Shown: in pieces, positions 20,485 to 33,877 of the stretch
How positions within the stretch are numbered: the stretch's first letter is position 1
Layout: each line of letters opens with the position of its first letter
Assembly (NCBI GenBank): GCA_963693315.1
Contig: OY856187.1
Span: forward strand, 73,343,113-73,407,112
DNA length: 64,000 bases
Origin: Diogma glabrata
Taxonomy: Eukaryota; Arthropoda; Insecta; Diptera; Cylindrotomidae
Direction: 5' to 3'
Position numbers and translations under genes: made by a program
The notes under the pieces: model-generated
The model's database searches: none
Seen by the model: only the letters and a program-made list of their open reading frames with translations
What the model was told of the DNA's origin: nothing

Positions 20485-21412
20485 TTTTGTACCATTATCT
20501 CTACTGTTATCTCTCTATTGTAGAGAATTATCTCTCCCGGGGCAAACTAAAGAAGAGTCTACATACCCACACTCAAATTTTTCCCCAAGATTTTCCTCAA
20601 AAAATTAGGATTCTTGAGTCGATGTAAAAAGTATTTCAATCCCGAGCAAATTTTGCTAATTTTCAAGTCCTTTATTCGTCCATGTATGGAGTACTGCTGT
20701 CATGTTTGGGGAGGTGCTTGTCAGTCAACAATAAAATGTCTAGACTCTGTACAGAGGAAAGCAATACGGTTGATTGATAATACCGAACTAACGGACCAGC
20801 TTGATTCACTCCAGCACAGAAGAAATGTGGCTGAATTGTCAATCTACTATAAATATAACTTTAGCGAATTCTCCTCTAAGGAAATTTAAAATATCCTTCC
20901 ATCCTGTGCGCAGTATAATCGACAAACAAGAGCTACCGAGTTATCCCATCCATTTGTTGTACAAATACCTCGTTGTAGAACTGTGTCCTTTCAGAACGAC
21001 TATTTTAATAGTGGCCAAATTGTGGAACTCAATGCCTCCCTCTGTATTTCCCGAAGAATTTTCCCCTCAGGCATTTAAAGAAAATGTCCATAAGCATTTA
21101 AAACAATTAGTATAGTTATCCCTATATCCCCATTCCTTCCATTGTTCTCATCTCCTTCCTTTAAAGTTAACATAGTATCTTCGGATATTCAAAGAGTCTA
21201 AATAATGAATATTTCATATTTAGTGTGCTAAACATGTCTAACTAATTAATAAAAAAAAAAAGATAAATTCATATACAATACAAATCGCACCAATCACGAC
21301 GTGACAATTTTTGGGCACGAGACATATTTACAATTTAAATGAATCAATCAAAGACAATTGTATTTAAGTTTATCTCTCCTTTTATTTCTCCAGGAGAGAT
21401 AATGGTACAAAA
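20485..21412. mobile_element. Segment bounded by a perfect 18-bp inverted repeat
   Basis: TTTTGTACCATTATCTCT (20485-20502) recurs inverted at 21395-21412. Further in on the left and further out on the right, CCCGGGG-type motifs also mirror each other (20538, 21418). The interior is a non-LTR retroelement 3' end (20600-21115). It may be a DNA element carrying a retroposon insertion. Confidence 0.5.
20600..21115 (+). pseudogene. CR1/jockey-type reverse transcriptase C-terminal fragment
   Basis: The frame LSRCKKYFNPEQ, FIRPCMEYCCHVWGGA, LDSVQRKAIRLID and LDSLQHRRNVAELSIYY is the conserved thumb and C-terminal region of this retrotransposon class. After a frame change near 20870 it continues with RTTILIVAKLWNSMPPSV and FKENVHKHLKQL to a stop at 21115. 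It lacks the catalytic palm motifs, so it is a 5'-truncated insertion. Same protein family as 12470-13420, different subfamily. Confidence 0.85.
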
Positions 21413-21649
21413 ACTACCCCGGGAAAACAACGTGTTTTGTTAAGGTGACCAGACGTCATCTTTTGAAGATAGCAGTCATCTTTTACGAACGATTGTCATC
21501 TTTTAAAATAATGCCATCTTTTACAAAAATCAGCATCTCTTGTCATCTTTTGTATCATATCGCATATTTATGAATTAAAGAAATTAGAAAAATTAATATG
21601 TATTGTGATTATCAAAAGCTATCATTGCGGAATGAAAATCAATTCGAAC

Positions 21650-22850
21650 TAGGGTTACCAACTCTTGACAGCACGCGACCCGGAGATTTTATAATATACA
21701 AAAATATAATTCAACTAGGTGACCCCTGTGCATATGCGCAAATTTTAGAACAAATATTTTTTTAAGCCTGAAATAAAATCACAATCCAAAATAATACGTC
21801 TCTCCGCAAGCAAAGCATAAATTGAAATTAAGATGAGAATAAAATTTGGATGAAATCAAAACCTCCTAAATTATAGGCCTACTGATTCAAGCCATTTTCA
21901 ATAAACAATGAACATTGCCATATGCAAAAAATTGGATTAGTGTTTTTGTTATGCTTTTGAATTTTTTTATATGGAGTTTTATTTTTCCAATTGGCGTTAT
22001 GGCGATTTTTTGAATTTTTTTTATATTGAGTTTTAATTTCAAAATTGCGCTACAAGTTCACGATTTTGTTTGTGCTAAAAAATGAGTTAGGCTTCTATGT
22101 CGGAGGTTTTGAAGAAATTCAAAAAATTTCGTTTATTTGTTTCGTTTATTTTAGTCTTTTTTGATTTTTATACATTTTTGTATTCTCTTCTTTCCTATGG
22201 CTACGCTTTTTCGTGGCTTGTGTATTATATATATGATAAAAATTTGATTTAATTTAATCTCCATCATGCTTTATAATGAAATTAATACAGCATAATCTGC
22301 ATTTTCCTGTAAACTCGTTAACTTTTTTGAGCCCCTCATAGTTTTTATTTTTTAACCATTCGTTATTGAACGAGACGTAATAACATTTTCTTGTATTGTC
22401 ATTGTTTTGTTTGGCATTATTTTCATTTGACTGAAATTTATTATTTAATAGTAAAATTAACATACGCACAGTTTTATATGGGCAACTAATTAAATTCAAA
22501 TGTCAAAACCATTCAAAATTAACAACAAAAAACTATTAATATTAACCCAATATAGACATAAAACAACAATTAGGTTATAGGTAATATGGAAAAACAAAAT
22601 ATCCAATGAACCAACATAAATAACCCAAAAACTCATTGCAAAACTAAACTCGGCCGTTTTCTAATACACAGAGTTTCGTTTTTTTGTTTTAAAACGAATT
22701 CTGTTTATTTGAATTGAAAGAAATTTGACATTTTTTTATTTTTTATGTAATTATTATTTCGCCCGGAGATTTGCGTTCCAAACCCTGAGCCCGGAGATTT
22801 TCCGGCAAACCCTGAGTCTCCGGGTGAAAAATACTCAGTTGGTAACCCTA
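21650..22850. mobile_element. 1201-bp hAT element with 8-bp target duplication
   Basis: The ends TAGGGTTACCAACT and AGTTGGTAACCCTA are inverted. ATTCGAAC is duplicated at 21642-21649 and 22851-22858. Subterminal CCGGAGATTTT motifs are mirrored. No transposase was recognised inside, so this is likely non-autonomous. Small frames at 22254-22890 look incidental. Confidence 0.9.
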
Positions 22851-22963
22851 ATTCGAACATATCCAACGATAGGTTAAAATATTCAATCATTTTAATACAA
22901 AATGCTTTACTTATTTCGAAATTTCAAAATTTATTAGAATTCTCTTTTGGTTCACCATGACCA

Positions 22964-23160
22964 AACGCATCGGTGGAAAGAGCATTTTCATTTATGAATG
23001 ATATACAAAAAGGCTCAACTTTGAATTAAAGGTGTTGAGACTGAAGTCAGTATTAAAATAAATGGAAAGAAATCATGCACAGAATTTGTAAAAGAGGTTG
23101 AGTGCAGTGAAACCCTATTGAAAGAAGTCCATAAGTCATCCAAATACATATTTGCATGAA
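22964..23160 (+). pseudogene. hAT transposase C-terminal (dimerisation) fragment
   Basis: The plus-strand reading NASVERAFSFMNDIQKGSTL is the hallmark of the hAT C-terminal dimerisation domain. A frame break is followed by NGKKSCTEFVKEV and LLKEVHKSSKYIFA, typical of the end of the same proteins. It belongs to the degraded element at 21438-23330. Confidence 0.7.
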
Positions 23161-23330
23161 TTTTGTTTTTGGCAAAATGAATCATTTTTAATATTTTAAT
23201 AATTTTATAATGTTTATTTTTGTTTTAATTTTATATGGATTTTTTATTTTACTCGATTGTTCTGGAAAAAGGGGAGGGGGGAAGGGGGTGTATGTTTTGA
23301 CAAAAAAATGTCATCTTATTTGTTTGACTT

Positions 23331-23789
23331 GCGTATCTTTTAACAACTTAAATTGTGAACTTGTAATTATAATTCTTTACTCGTAAATAATAAGGCTCAT
23401 AAAATTAGTTAATTTTGCTTCAAAACACAAGCACTATCCAAATATATTATAGTATAATGAAAAAACTTAATTTTACAAAATAGTATATTTTCCTACAAGA
23501 GATGAAAACATTGTTTTTTCCTGAGTAAACATTTGTTCACGAGACGCGCTAGCGTCGAGTGAGACATGTTTACGAACGAAAAACGTTTTTATCTCGCGTA
23601 GGAAATGCAATTTTTTCTATGATAATCGATATTTACTATAAATTATAAAGCTAGAAATCGACAACAAAACATTCAAAATTCATATGCTATTTTTTCATGG
23701 TTGCGTTGTTTAAAATACTTTATAAAATTATATGAAAAACCATAGCAACTACAATTTGTTATTCTTTTTACACTAGTGGAATAGACTTT
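23331..23789. other. Unassigned sequence
   Basis: It contains an imperfect inverted motif near 23525-23590 (GTAAACATTTGTTCACGAG and CATGTTTACG). No gene was seen. Confidence 0.4.
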
Positions 23790-23819
23790 TCATTTGTTAT
23801 AGAAAAATATTATTATTAC

Positions 23820-24152
23820 CACAATTTTCATATTTGAGCTGCTCATATACGTAGTTTCATGAATTTTGAATTTCCCTTCAGCAATTTGATTACGCTCTTT
23901 ATTAATTAGCATTAAAACACTTTGAATTGTATCAGTATCGAAATCAAAAAACTTGTAATTATTTATATTCACATGATATTCTTCATTTGTATTATTGCCG
24001 CACAAGATATGTTTTGTCCCATCACAGAACTTTTTCTCCACTTCACAATAATCCACTGCTTTTGGTTCAATTACTTTTATTTCGCAACAAACTAGTATCA
24101 TTATTAGAAGGTCGGCAAAACGAAACCAACCAAGTTCTCCAATTTTCGACAT
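23820..24152 (-). CDS. CAP/antigen-5-like protein, intact first exon
   Basis: It starts at the ATG 24152-24150. A hydrophobic leader (FADLLIMILVCCEI) is followed by the CAP N-terminal cysteine block KAVDYCEVEKKFCDG, HILCGNN and the NKERNQIAEGK stretch that corresponds to HNxxRxxxAxG of antigen 5. The exon ends SSNMKIV at a GTAATA donor (23819), the same intron position and phase 0 as the intact paralogue at 42483. No second exon was found in the following 2 kb on the minus strand. The next in-phase CAP exon on this strand is 1198-823, about 22.6 kb away. It is either the true first exon of that gene with a very long transposon-filled intron, or an orphan duplicate. Confidence 0.65.
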
Positions 24153-24387
24153 TTAATTTGTTTAATTTGCATACATTTATATCAAAATTCATGATTAAAC
24201 TGAAAATCAAACAATCCAAAAGTGTATGCATGTTATAAAATTATACTTTATGTTAGTGTATTGTCTGATCATTTAATAAAGACCATTTTAAACACACAGT
24301 ATAATTGCACAATAAAACTGTGAGACACTTTTGCTATGCCTATGTAAAATATAGATAAGGAGATTTTTACATCTTCAAATTTTTAAG

Positions 24388-24760
24388 TTAATTATTTTTT
24401 GTTATTTTTACTAAAAAGTGTTGTGTTATAGGAGTTACAATATGTACCACAACAACAAATAGACACCTTTTAAGACCTAGGTTCAACAACAACATGCATT
24501 CTGAGGTGTTTAATAACGTTTTTATACTTTTGTGGATTGAACGCCTCTGAAACAGATCAGCAACCTTGGGACGGTGTTGTAGGGAACCAAGATTTGATAG
24601 CACGCTTTTGAAGAGAGTACAAAAGAAATAGGATGGAAACAGATGCATCGCCCCAAACTTGGCAACAATGCTCCATGTTATAGGGACGATCATTGGAAGG
24701 AAGAGTATCAATATCTAAGGAAGAGTAACTAGACTTTTTGAGTGAAGCATCTAATTTGTA
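24388..24760 (-). pseudogene. CR1/jockey-type retroposon 3' fragment
   Basis: Minus-strand pieces in several frames give MEHCCQVWGDAS, LGSLQHRPKVADL and KHLRMHVVVEPRS. These match the C-terminal order seen at 20600-21115 and at 63360-63470. Frame breaks are frequent. It ends with the family's shared 3' coding end. Confidence 0.7.
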
Positions 24761-26586
24761 GTATTGGTGCGTTTGATGGAGTTTGTATTTATTCGTAGGG
24801 TGGTACTGTGTATAATTTGTATATAGTTACACAAACATAACTTAGGTGGCAGCATGAGCTGCTCTTTGAAATAAGTAGGTTCTATTCAAAATTTTATTTA
24901 TTTCTCGTTTAGCTTAATCGTTATTTTAGGAAAAATTTGTCTTAAAATGTATTTTTACCTGATTCCTGCTTAAATAAAAGATAATGAATAAGTTATATAT
25001 TTTGATAATTTTATTTTAATAATTTTTTTCTCGATATTTTTAAACATTAAATACATAAAAGCAAAATTGTGTGCCATCATCTTCAGCAATAATAGCAGTA
25101 TCACACTGACAACACTTTAACATCATTACCAGCAATACAAATGAAAACATCTTTACGAATACAGTTTTGTAAAGCTGTTCTGTAAGCAAATATTTTTATT
25201 TAACTACAAAACTTCTATGAAATAACTTCTATTAAAAAACTTTTCGAAAAATTCTGTCCTATTCAGTTTTCTCTAACAGTTGCCCTTTTTTCGAATATAC
25301 CTAACGAAATTGGCATAGGTTGAAAATACTCCAAAGTACCTTAAACCCCACTTTAAAAGATGATTGTTCCTAAATATTGATCAAATTAGCTTGTACTGTC
25401 TATTGGTCTAAAAACTCGATTTTAATTTATGTTTAACCATACTTCGACTAATAAACTAATAATAAAATGTATGAACATCGTAGTTAAATTGAAAATCCTT
25501 ATGATTATATATGTTTGAACAATATATTTCACTATTAAAAATTCTAGATTAAATCCCTTTAAAATTTAAATCATTTTCAAATTTAAATTACACAATCTTT
25601 TCATAACAAACAATGACTTTATAAGATCCCTGTGAATGGGCGTGTTTTATAAAATTGTTTTTACGTGGTGGCAACCTTACATTTGAGAAATTAAATGTAT
25701 AATTAAATTAGAAAATAATTAATTTTGTGACACAAACTTATTGTTAAAAATGTATACTAAATTGTTTTTTAAACATTTTTTATCAAAATATCCTTACCTG
25801 ATATATGTAATTTTATCTGCAAAATCCTTTGCAATTTTGACTATTTTTTACATGTTTTGATGCAGCACGCCATTTTTATGAATAAATTACTATATAAACA
25901 CAATTAATTGATGTGAAAAAAACAGTTTAAATACTAATTTGTATAAAATTGAATTACAATTCAATATTTTAAGAACAAAATACAGAAAAAAAACTCTTTA
26001 GTTTGTTTTGAAATACGACGTGAACAAATGAACTGACAGTAAGTGGTAACCAAAACTATGGCAACCTAACGAATACATTAAAATAAAAATACTTCACCGA
26101 TCATTTGTGTACGTACACGTAGCGACACTTCCTTATTCAATGGAATGGGGACGATTATTTTTTTTGTGCCGTATGTGTATTGAGAAGAAAGAACAATATA
26201 GGTACGTATATAGGTACGTAGGCTGTTCACTCAATTTTATGGTCGAGTTTCACTCTTGAAAACTTAATTTAATCGATTTGTTTTATATGCGTGATCAGCC
26301 AATAGTTTTTTTCCAATTTATCAATTATATTAGTTAACTATCGGTTAATTGGAAAACCGGTGTGTTGATGGTCGTTAATGTTTTGCTTCAAAACACTTTG
26401 ACCGAATCCGAATCCGGGTCCTCCGAGTTCGTACTCTAGCGTGCTATTTTTGGTAACCCCTTTGTAGTTTTGTTCTTGCAAACTTTTAAAACAAATTTGC
26501 TATTTTTGCCTCTTATTTTATTTTAATTTTCTCTCTTTTATCATGGAATATTTAATATGTTTAGATTCTTAAAAAAATACAAAAAA
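24761..26586. other. Intergenic AT-rich sequence, nothing recognised
   Basis: I looked for terminal repeats and coding motifs on both strands and saw none that I can support. A duplicated GGTACGTA motif is at 26198-26222. Confidence 0.4.
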
Positions 26587-26710
26587 ATTACCGTCCGTCA
26601 ACATCTCAGAACGCATGCTGTTATGGGACCTAGGTAGATCTTGAAAAGTTTTCATATGTGATTGTGATATGTGTTGTAATTCAAACTACACAGCACATTT
26701 GATTAAAAAA
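26587..26710 (+). pseudogene. CR1/jockey-type retroposon 3' terminal scrap
   Basis: The reading VRQHLRTHAVMGPR followed by an AT-rich tail aligns with the terminal residues HQHLKTHVVVGPRS of the copy ending near 63470. It is only the very end of the element. Confidence 0.55.
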
Positions 26711-27148
26711 TCAAATTTTGAATGGTAATGTTTTTTAATTTCATGATGTTATATTAATATTTTTTTCTACTTTGCGTCTAAAATAAAGTCATTTCGATAT
26801 CCAAATGCGTATCTAAATGGCCTTCATTACGATACGCAAAGTTTTGTCTTTCAAGGTTGGTCACATTAGTCATACAAACGTCAGTGCACATTAAAACGAA
26901 TAATTATGTAAATAAAATTAATAAGAATATCTAAATTAGTGTTAAATATTTTAATTAATTAAGATAATTAGTAATAATAACAAAATTTCAAATTGAGTAT
27001 ATTTTAATAAAATACACATTTTTTAAAATTTCAAGTCAAAAAATGCAAAGTAGAAAAAATAGTATAAAAAATTCATAAGACCTGCGCGGGTCGTTTTCTA
27101 AGCAGATTGCGTGCGATAAAATCGTCGATTATGAAACTAGTTTCTTAA
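26711..27148. other. Unassigned AT-rich sequence
   Basis: No recognisable gene or repeat boundary. Confidence 0.4.
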
Positions 27149-30190
<3,042 letters not shown>

Positions 30191-30239
30191 TTGTGTCTTC
30201 TATTTTAATTTTTAAATTTGTTTGATGTTGAACAGAGGG

Positions 30240-30565
30240 CTGAATACTGGACCTTTATCTAGGCTAAGGAGGACTTCTTGTATTTCTTGATTTATGTAGT
30301 ATGACTCTATTATTTCCATTTTCTGTTGTCTCTTACTTGTCTTAATTAAACTGAGACTATTGATGTCAATTTTATGATTGGTGTCAACGATGTGTTTTGC
30401 AACAGGTGATGTTTCATAGCCGGTTTTGATGTTTATTTGTTCCTTGAACCTGGTGCTTATTTTGCTTTTTGATGATCCAATGTATTTTTACATTGGAAAA
30501 ATATATTGGATCATCAAAAAGAAAAAATCAAAAAGAAACACAAGTACCAGGTTCAAGGAACATAT
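30240..30565. pseudogene. Penelope GIY-YIG endonuclease fragments, head to head
   Basis: On the minus strand, 30490-30240 encodes KYIGSSKSKISTRFKEQ, AKHIVDTNHKIDINSLS and MEIIESYYINQEIQEV. This is the YIG half, the conserved Arg region and the catalytic-Glu helix of the Penelope GIY-YIG nuclease. From 30491 the plus strand repeats the beginning inverted (KYIGSSKRK). The two inverted pieces meet at about 30490. It is an inactive insertion in the adjacent hAT gene. Confidence 0.75.
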
Positions 30566-30602
30566 AAACATGAGCACAGATATTATTTCCCTTAAAATAT
30601 CA

Positions 30603-33354
30603 TTCCAAAACAAAAGATAGCAACGAAACGTAAAATCACATGCTGCATGGATAAGGTTCTGTGCAGCGGCTCTAGTGTCTATAACATTTTCTTGTTGATC
30701 ACTTAACTTCTCAATTGCAGCCACAATCCCATCAAAACTTTTGGCCAATACTTTTACTGCAGCATAATGAGCACTCCAATGCGTTGTTGAGTCTTTTAAC
30801 AGTTGCTTTGTTGTGTTTAACAAGCACTTCCCAGCGGCTAGTCGAAGCCGAAAAACATGTAAAAATGGCTTCCACTGTTCCGAAAACGTTACACAAGCTA
30901 CATTTTGTGCAAATGAGTGTTGGCCACATAAATTAATTGAATGATCTATGCAGCCGACAAAAATTGCTTTGTTATTTTTTGCTTTAATAATAGCTTGCAC
31001 TCCTCCATGTATACTACTCATAACAGCAGCATTATCATAACCTTTGGAACGACAATTCATAACATCTATACCGTCATTTTTAAGATTTTTACACTGAAAA
31101 AAACATGTCCTATTTCCAATCGAAATGCAGTTGTCTCAACTTCACCGTGCGGACAGATATGGCGAATCGAACTACAAAATGCCCTCAAACTAAAAGTAAG
31201 TTTCAGTAAATTTTCAAAAAAAAAAAATGGTTTAACAAAGTAAAAATTCGTTTGTTGCATTTTTTTTAATGTTCGATAAAGAATTTTGATTTTTTTTAAA
31301 TAACTTTGCTTTTATTTTAAAAATATTGTTTAGTAATATTTTTGTTCAACAATAATAATTATATGTTGTTCAAGAATGTACACAAAAATAATTGGATTAA
31401 ATCTTATACTAGGGAGAGGTTTTATGCATTTATAGCGGATCAGAATTGTTGACCTCAATTTGTAAATACTTATGTCTGAACTATATCGTTTGTAAATACT
31501 AATACATATACTAATTGTATTGGTTATACCGAAACTTATATTATAATGTCGCTCTGAAAAACCTAAGTTTTCATTATAGAGCAAGAGCCCGCGACGGCCA
31601 GACCTTAGTAACGACGGCCAGACCATAGTAAGTGTCTGGCAATGGGTGACGTGACTTCTAATATTAAACCCGAAGAATATATAAAAAATTAGCTTTTATA
31701 CTTTCACGAAACTTTGGAGGGTTTGCGCAGAGAAACTTTCGGCTTTTATAAAATAACGAAGGTCAGGCCGTCACGGGCTCTTAGTCTATCAGAAAATTTT
31801 GAAAATCTTACCCCTATTTTTTGGTATTCCTCTGATTTAATTATTATAAATAAGAAAATAAAAAATGTCCATCTGTCTGCTGGGTCATCACAATCGACTA
31901 TATGTCAGGCTTATTTTTTTCGATGTAGTGATGATGTGATGGTTGCCATAACTTCAATTTTTTTTCAGTGTAAGAATTTCATCGCTTAAATCAGCGGCTT
32001 TTTTCCATGTAAAGGAAAAAATTCAAGGAATACTTCCTTGATTTCCACTTTTCTACCATCAATTTTCACATAACGAATCACTTCTGACATTTGATCAATA
32101 TGTGAAATGTCAGGTGTGCTATCAAACATAATTCCAATTCGTTGACAAGTTTAAACTTAACATGGTTCGCTAAAACATTTATGAACTCATTTTAAATATC
32201 TAGTGGCAAATATGATACTTTTGGTGATTTACCATGCTCCAAATTCAAAATGTGTTCTTCTAACACTACATCATACTTTGACAATAGATGGACTAGTTCT
32301 AAAAAATTGCCTTTATTTGAAGAACTTTGTCCTTCATCATGTCCACGAAATGCTAGGTTTTGTTTAGATAAAAACAAAGTTATATCCAATAATCTGAATA
32401 AAAGATCTTTCCACTTCTGTTTTTCATTATCTATTAATTGCAATGCTGAGTCTCCTATTATTTTATGAAATTTTAACCTCATTTCCAATTTCCTCATTGC
32501 CCCTTTTAAAAATTCTCCAGATGTTCATTTGAAGTTTCATGTTCGGTTACTTTGGGATTTAGTTTCCCCCACTTCTGAAATCCAGTCGATTTTGTATTAT
32601 TTCTATTGGTGACAGCTAACATACGTCTGCAGAAGCAGTACAGGTGATTATTTGAAGGAGAATAAACCATCCATGACCGCAGAATTTTTTCGCCATAAAG
32701 CATCACTTTATAATACCATTCTTTAGAAAGATGGCGAACATCACATTTTATGTCCAACCCGTGTCTAGATACAGTAGCAAACGGCCCTTCTCTATTTTGA
32801 AAATGTTCACTTCCTTTTTTTATGATTTCAATGCGAACATTATCAAAGAGGAGTATATTCCAATGTGATACATCTCTTAAGTCCTGAAGTGATTCACCCA
32901 TGCAAATACTGTCTTCGATAGCAGAAGCATTAGCAGCATTATCACTGTCATTTTCAGTATTTCTTTCTAATTCGTCTTCATCATAGGTTATCATTATTAA
33001 TTCTGTATTGTCGCTGTTGCTTTCCGCTAGATAAGCCAATATTCTCTGAAACATTCGTTGCATCAACGTGAGAATCAGTTTCTTTTGATGAACCTTGGAT
33101 ATCATCGGGTTTTGTAACATATTAGAGCTATTATTTTGACAACGTACATTTTTTTGTTGATTTTTACATTTTTGATTTTTAAAAAATCTGAAATTTTGAT
33201 ATATTGTTGGTATTGACGAAAGGACAAAAGTGATTTCTGCTTTTATTTTTTGTGTACTCTCAATCGGAGTTATGCGCGGTGGAATTTTTGAGGCTTTTTC
33301 ACGTAGTTTTAGTAATGGTGTGAATGTTTTGGGAATAGGTGCCACAAATTTCAT
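30603..33354 (-). pseudogene. ZMYM/TTF-type hAT transposase remnant
   Basis: Minus-strand frames, in order: a TTF-type zinc-finger region (SWMVYSPSNNHLYCFCRRML, FQKWGKLNPKVTEHETS; 32720-32520); a DUF4371-like segment (FRGHDEGQSSSNKGNFLEL, 32350-32290; DSTPDISHIDQMSEVIRYVK, 32130-32070); SKGYDNAAVMSSIHGGVQ (31050-31000) and DHSINLCGQHS, the central hAT catalytic-domain region; then HWSAHYAAVKVL. The C-terminal dimerisation domain is missing, cut off by a Penelope fragment at 30603. There is an in-frame stop near 32190, frameshifts near 32150 and 31995, and an 879-bp MITE at 31092-31970. Removal of the MITE and one TA restores the reading EILKNLKND across the junction. The first roughly 75 codons overlap the left arm of element X. 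Confidence 0.8.
31092..31970. mobile_element. 879-bp MITE, CACTGAAAAAA termini, TA duplication, inside hAT gene
   Basis: The ends CACTGAAAAAAACATG and TTTTTTTTCAGTG are inverted, with TA at 31090-31091 and 31971-31972. The hAT coding frame is continuous across the insertion point once the element is removed, so boundaries are well supported. Same terminal family as 1305-1976. The interior contains a short duplicated ACGGCCAGACC motif (about 31595-31625) and sequence resembling the TCTGAAAGACCTAAGTATTA arm seen at 6520. Confidence 0.9.
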
Positions 33355-33877
33355 CCGACTTAAGTATATTTTTGCAAGTAAAAAGGAAAATAATTGAATA
33401 ATTGAAATAAGTGACTTTAAAATTAATAACTTTTCACTTTTCCGCTAAGCGGCGCGTAAAACCTTGGTTTACTTCAAAGCTCATATCTCAAAAACCACCT
33501 TTTTTTTTGTTTTTCACAAATTTTAAAGTAAACATATGCAGCTATTAAATTGAGAAATAAACAGTCCGCAATTCAATATGGATTTTTTCTTACTATTTTT
33601 TAAAGTTTGGTATATGAAAAATTCACATGTGTTTTTTTATTAAGTTAATAATCCTGTACCAATAAATTAAATGGATCTAATAAACTAAACATTTCATATT
33701 TTAACACCTGCAATAAATTTGAACCATTTTCTGTGCATTAATGGTTAAAAACTTATTAAAAAAATTTAAGTTAAGTGGTAAAATAAAGGAATTTAAATTA
33801 TTAAAAGGGTCTGTAAAATGTTTTTTCATTTTAAAAAAATGTCTATTCAGCCCCTTCTTACTAATTAAAATCTCATT

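Larger units (their letters stand above)
21438..23330. mobile_element. Degraded hAT element (GGTGACCAGACGTC end)
   Basis: The left end GGTGACCAGACGTCATC resembles known hAT termini. The subterminal region repeats GTCATCTTTT, which also occurs near 23308 at the other side. The interior carries a hAT transposase C-terminus (22964-23160) and a younger hAT insertion (21650-22850). The right terminus is not intact. Confidence 0.6.

Noticed and set aside
30426..30620. A 64-codon plus-strand frame at 30.4-30.6 kb as a gene
   Set aside because: It crosses the junction of two inverted Penelope fragments and is produced by the inversion.
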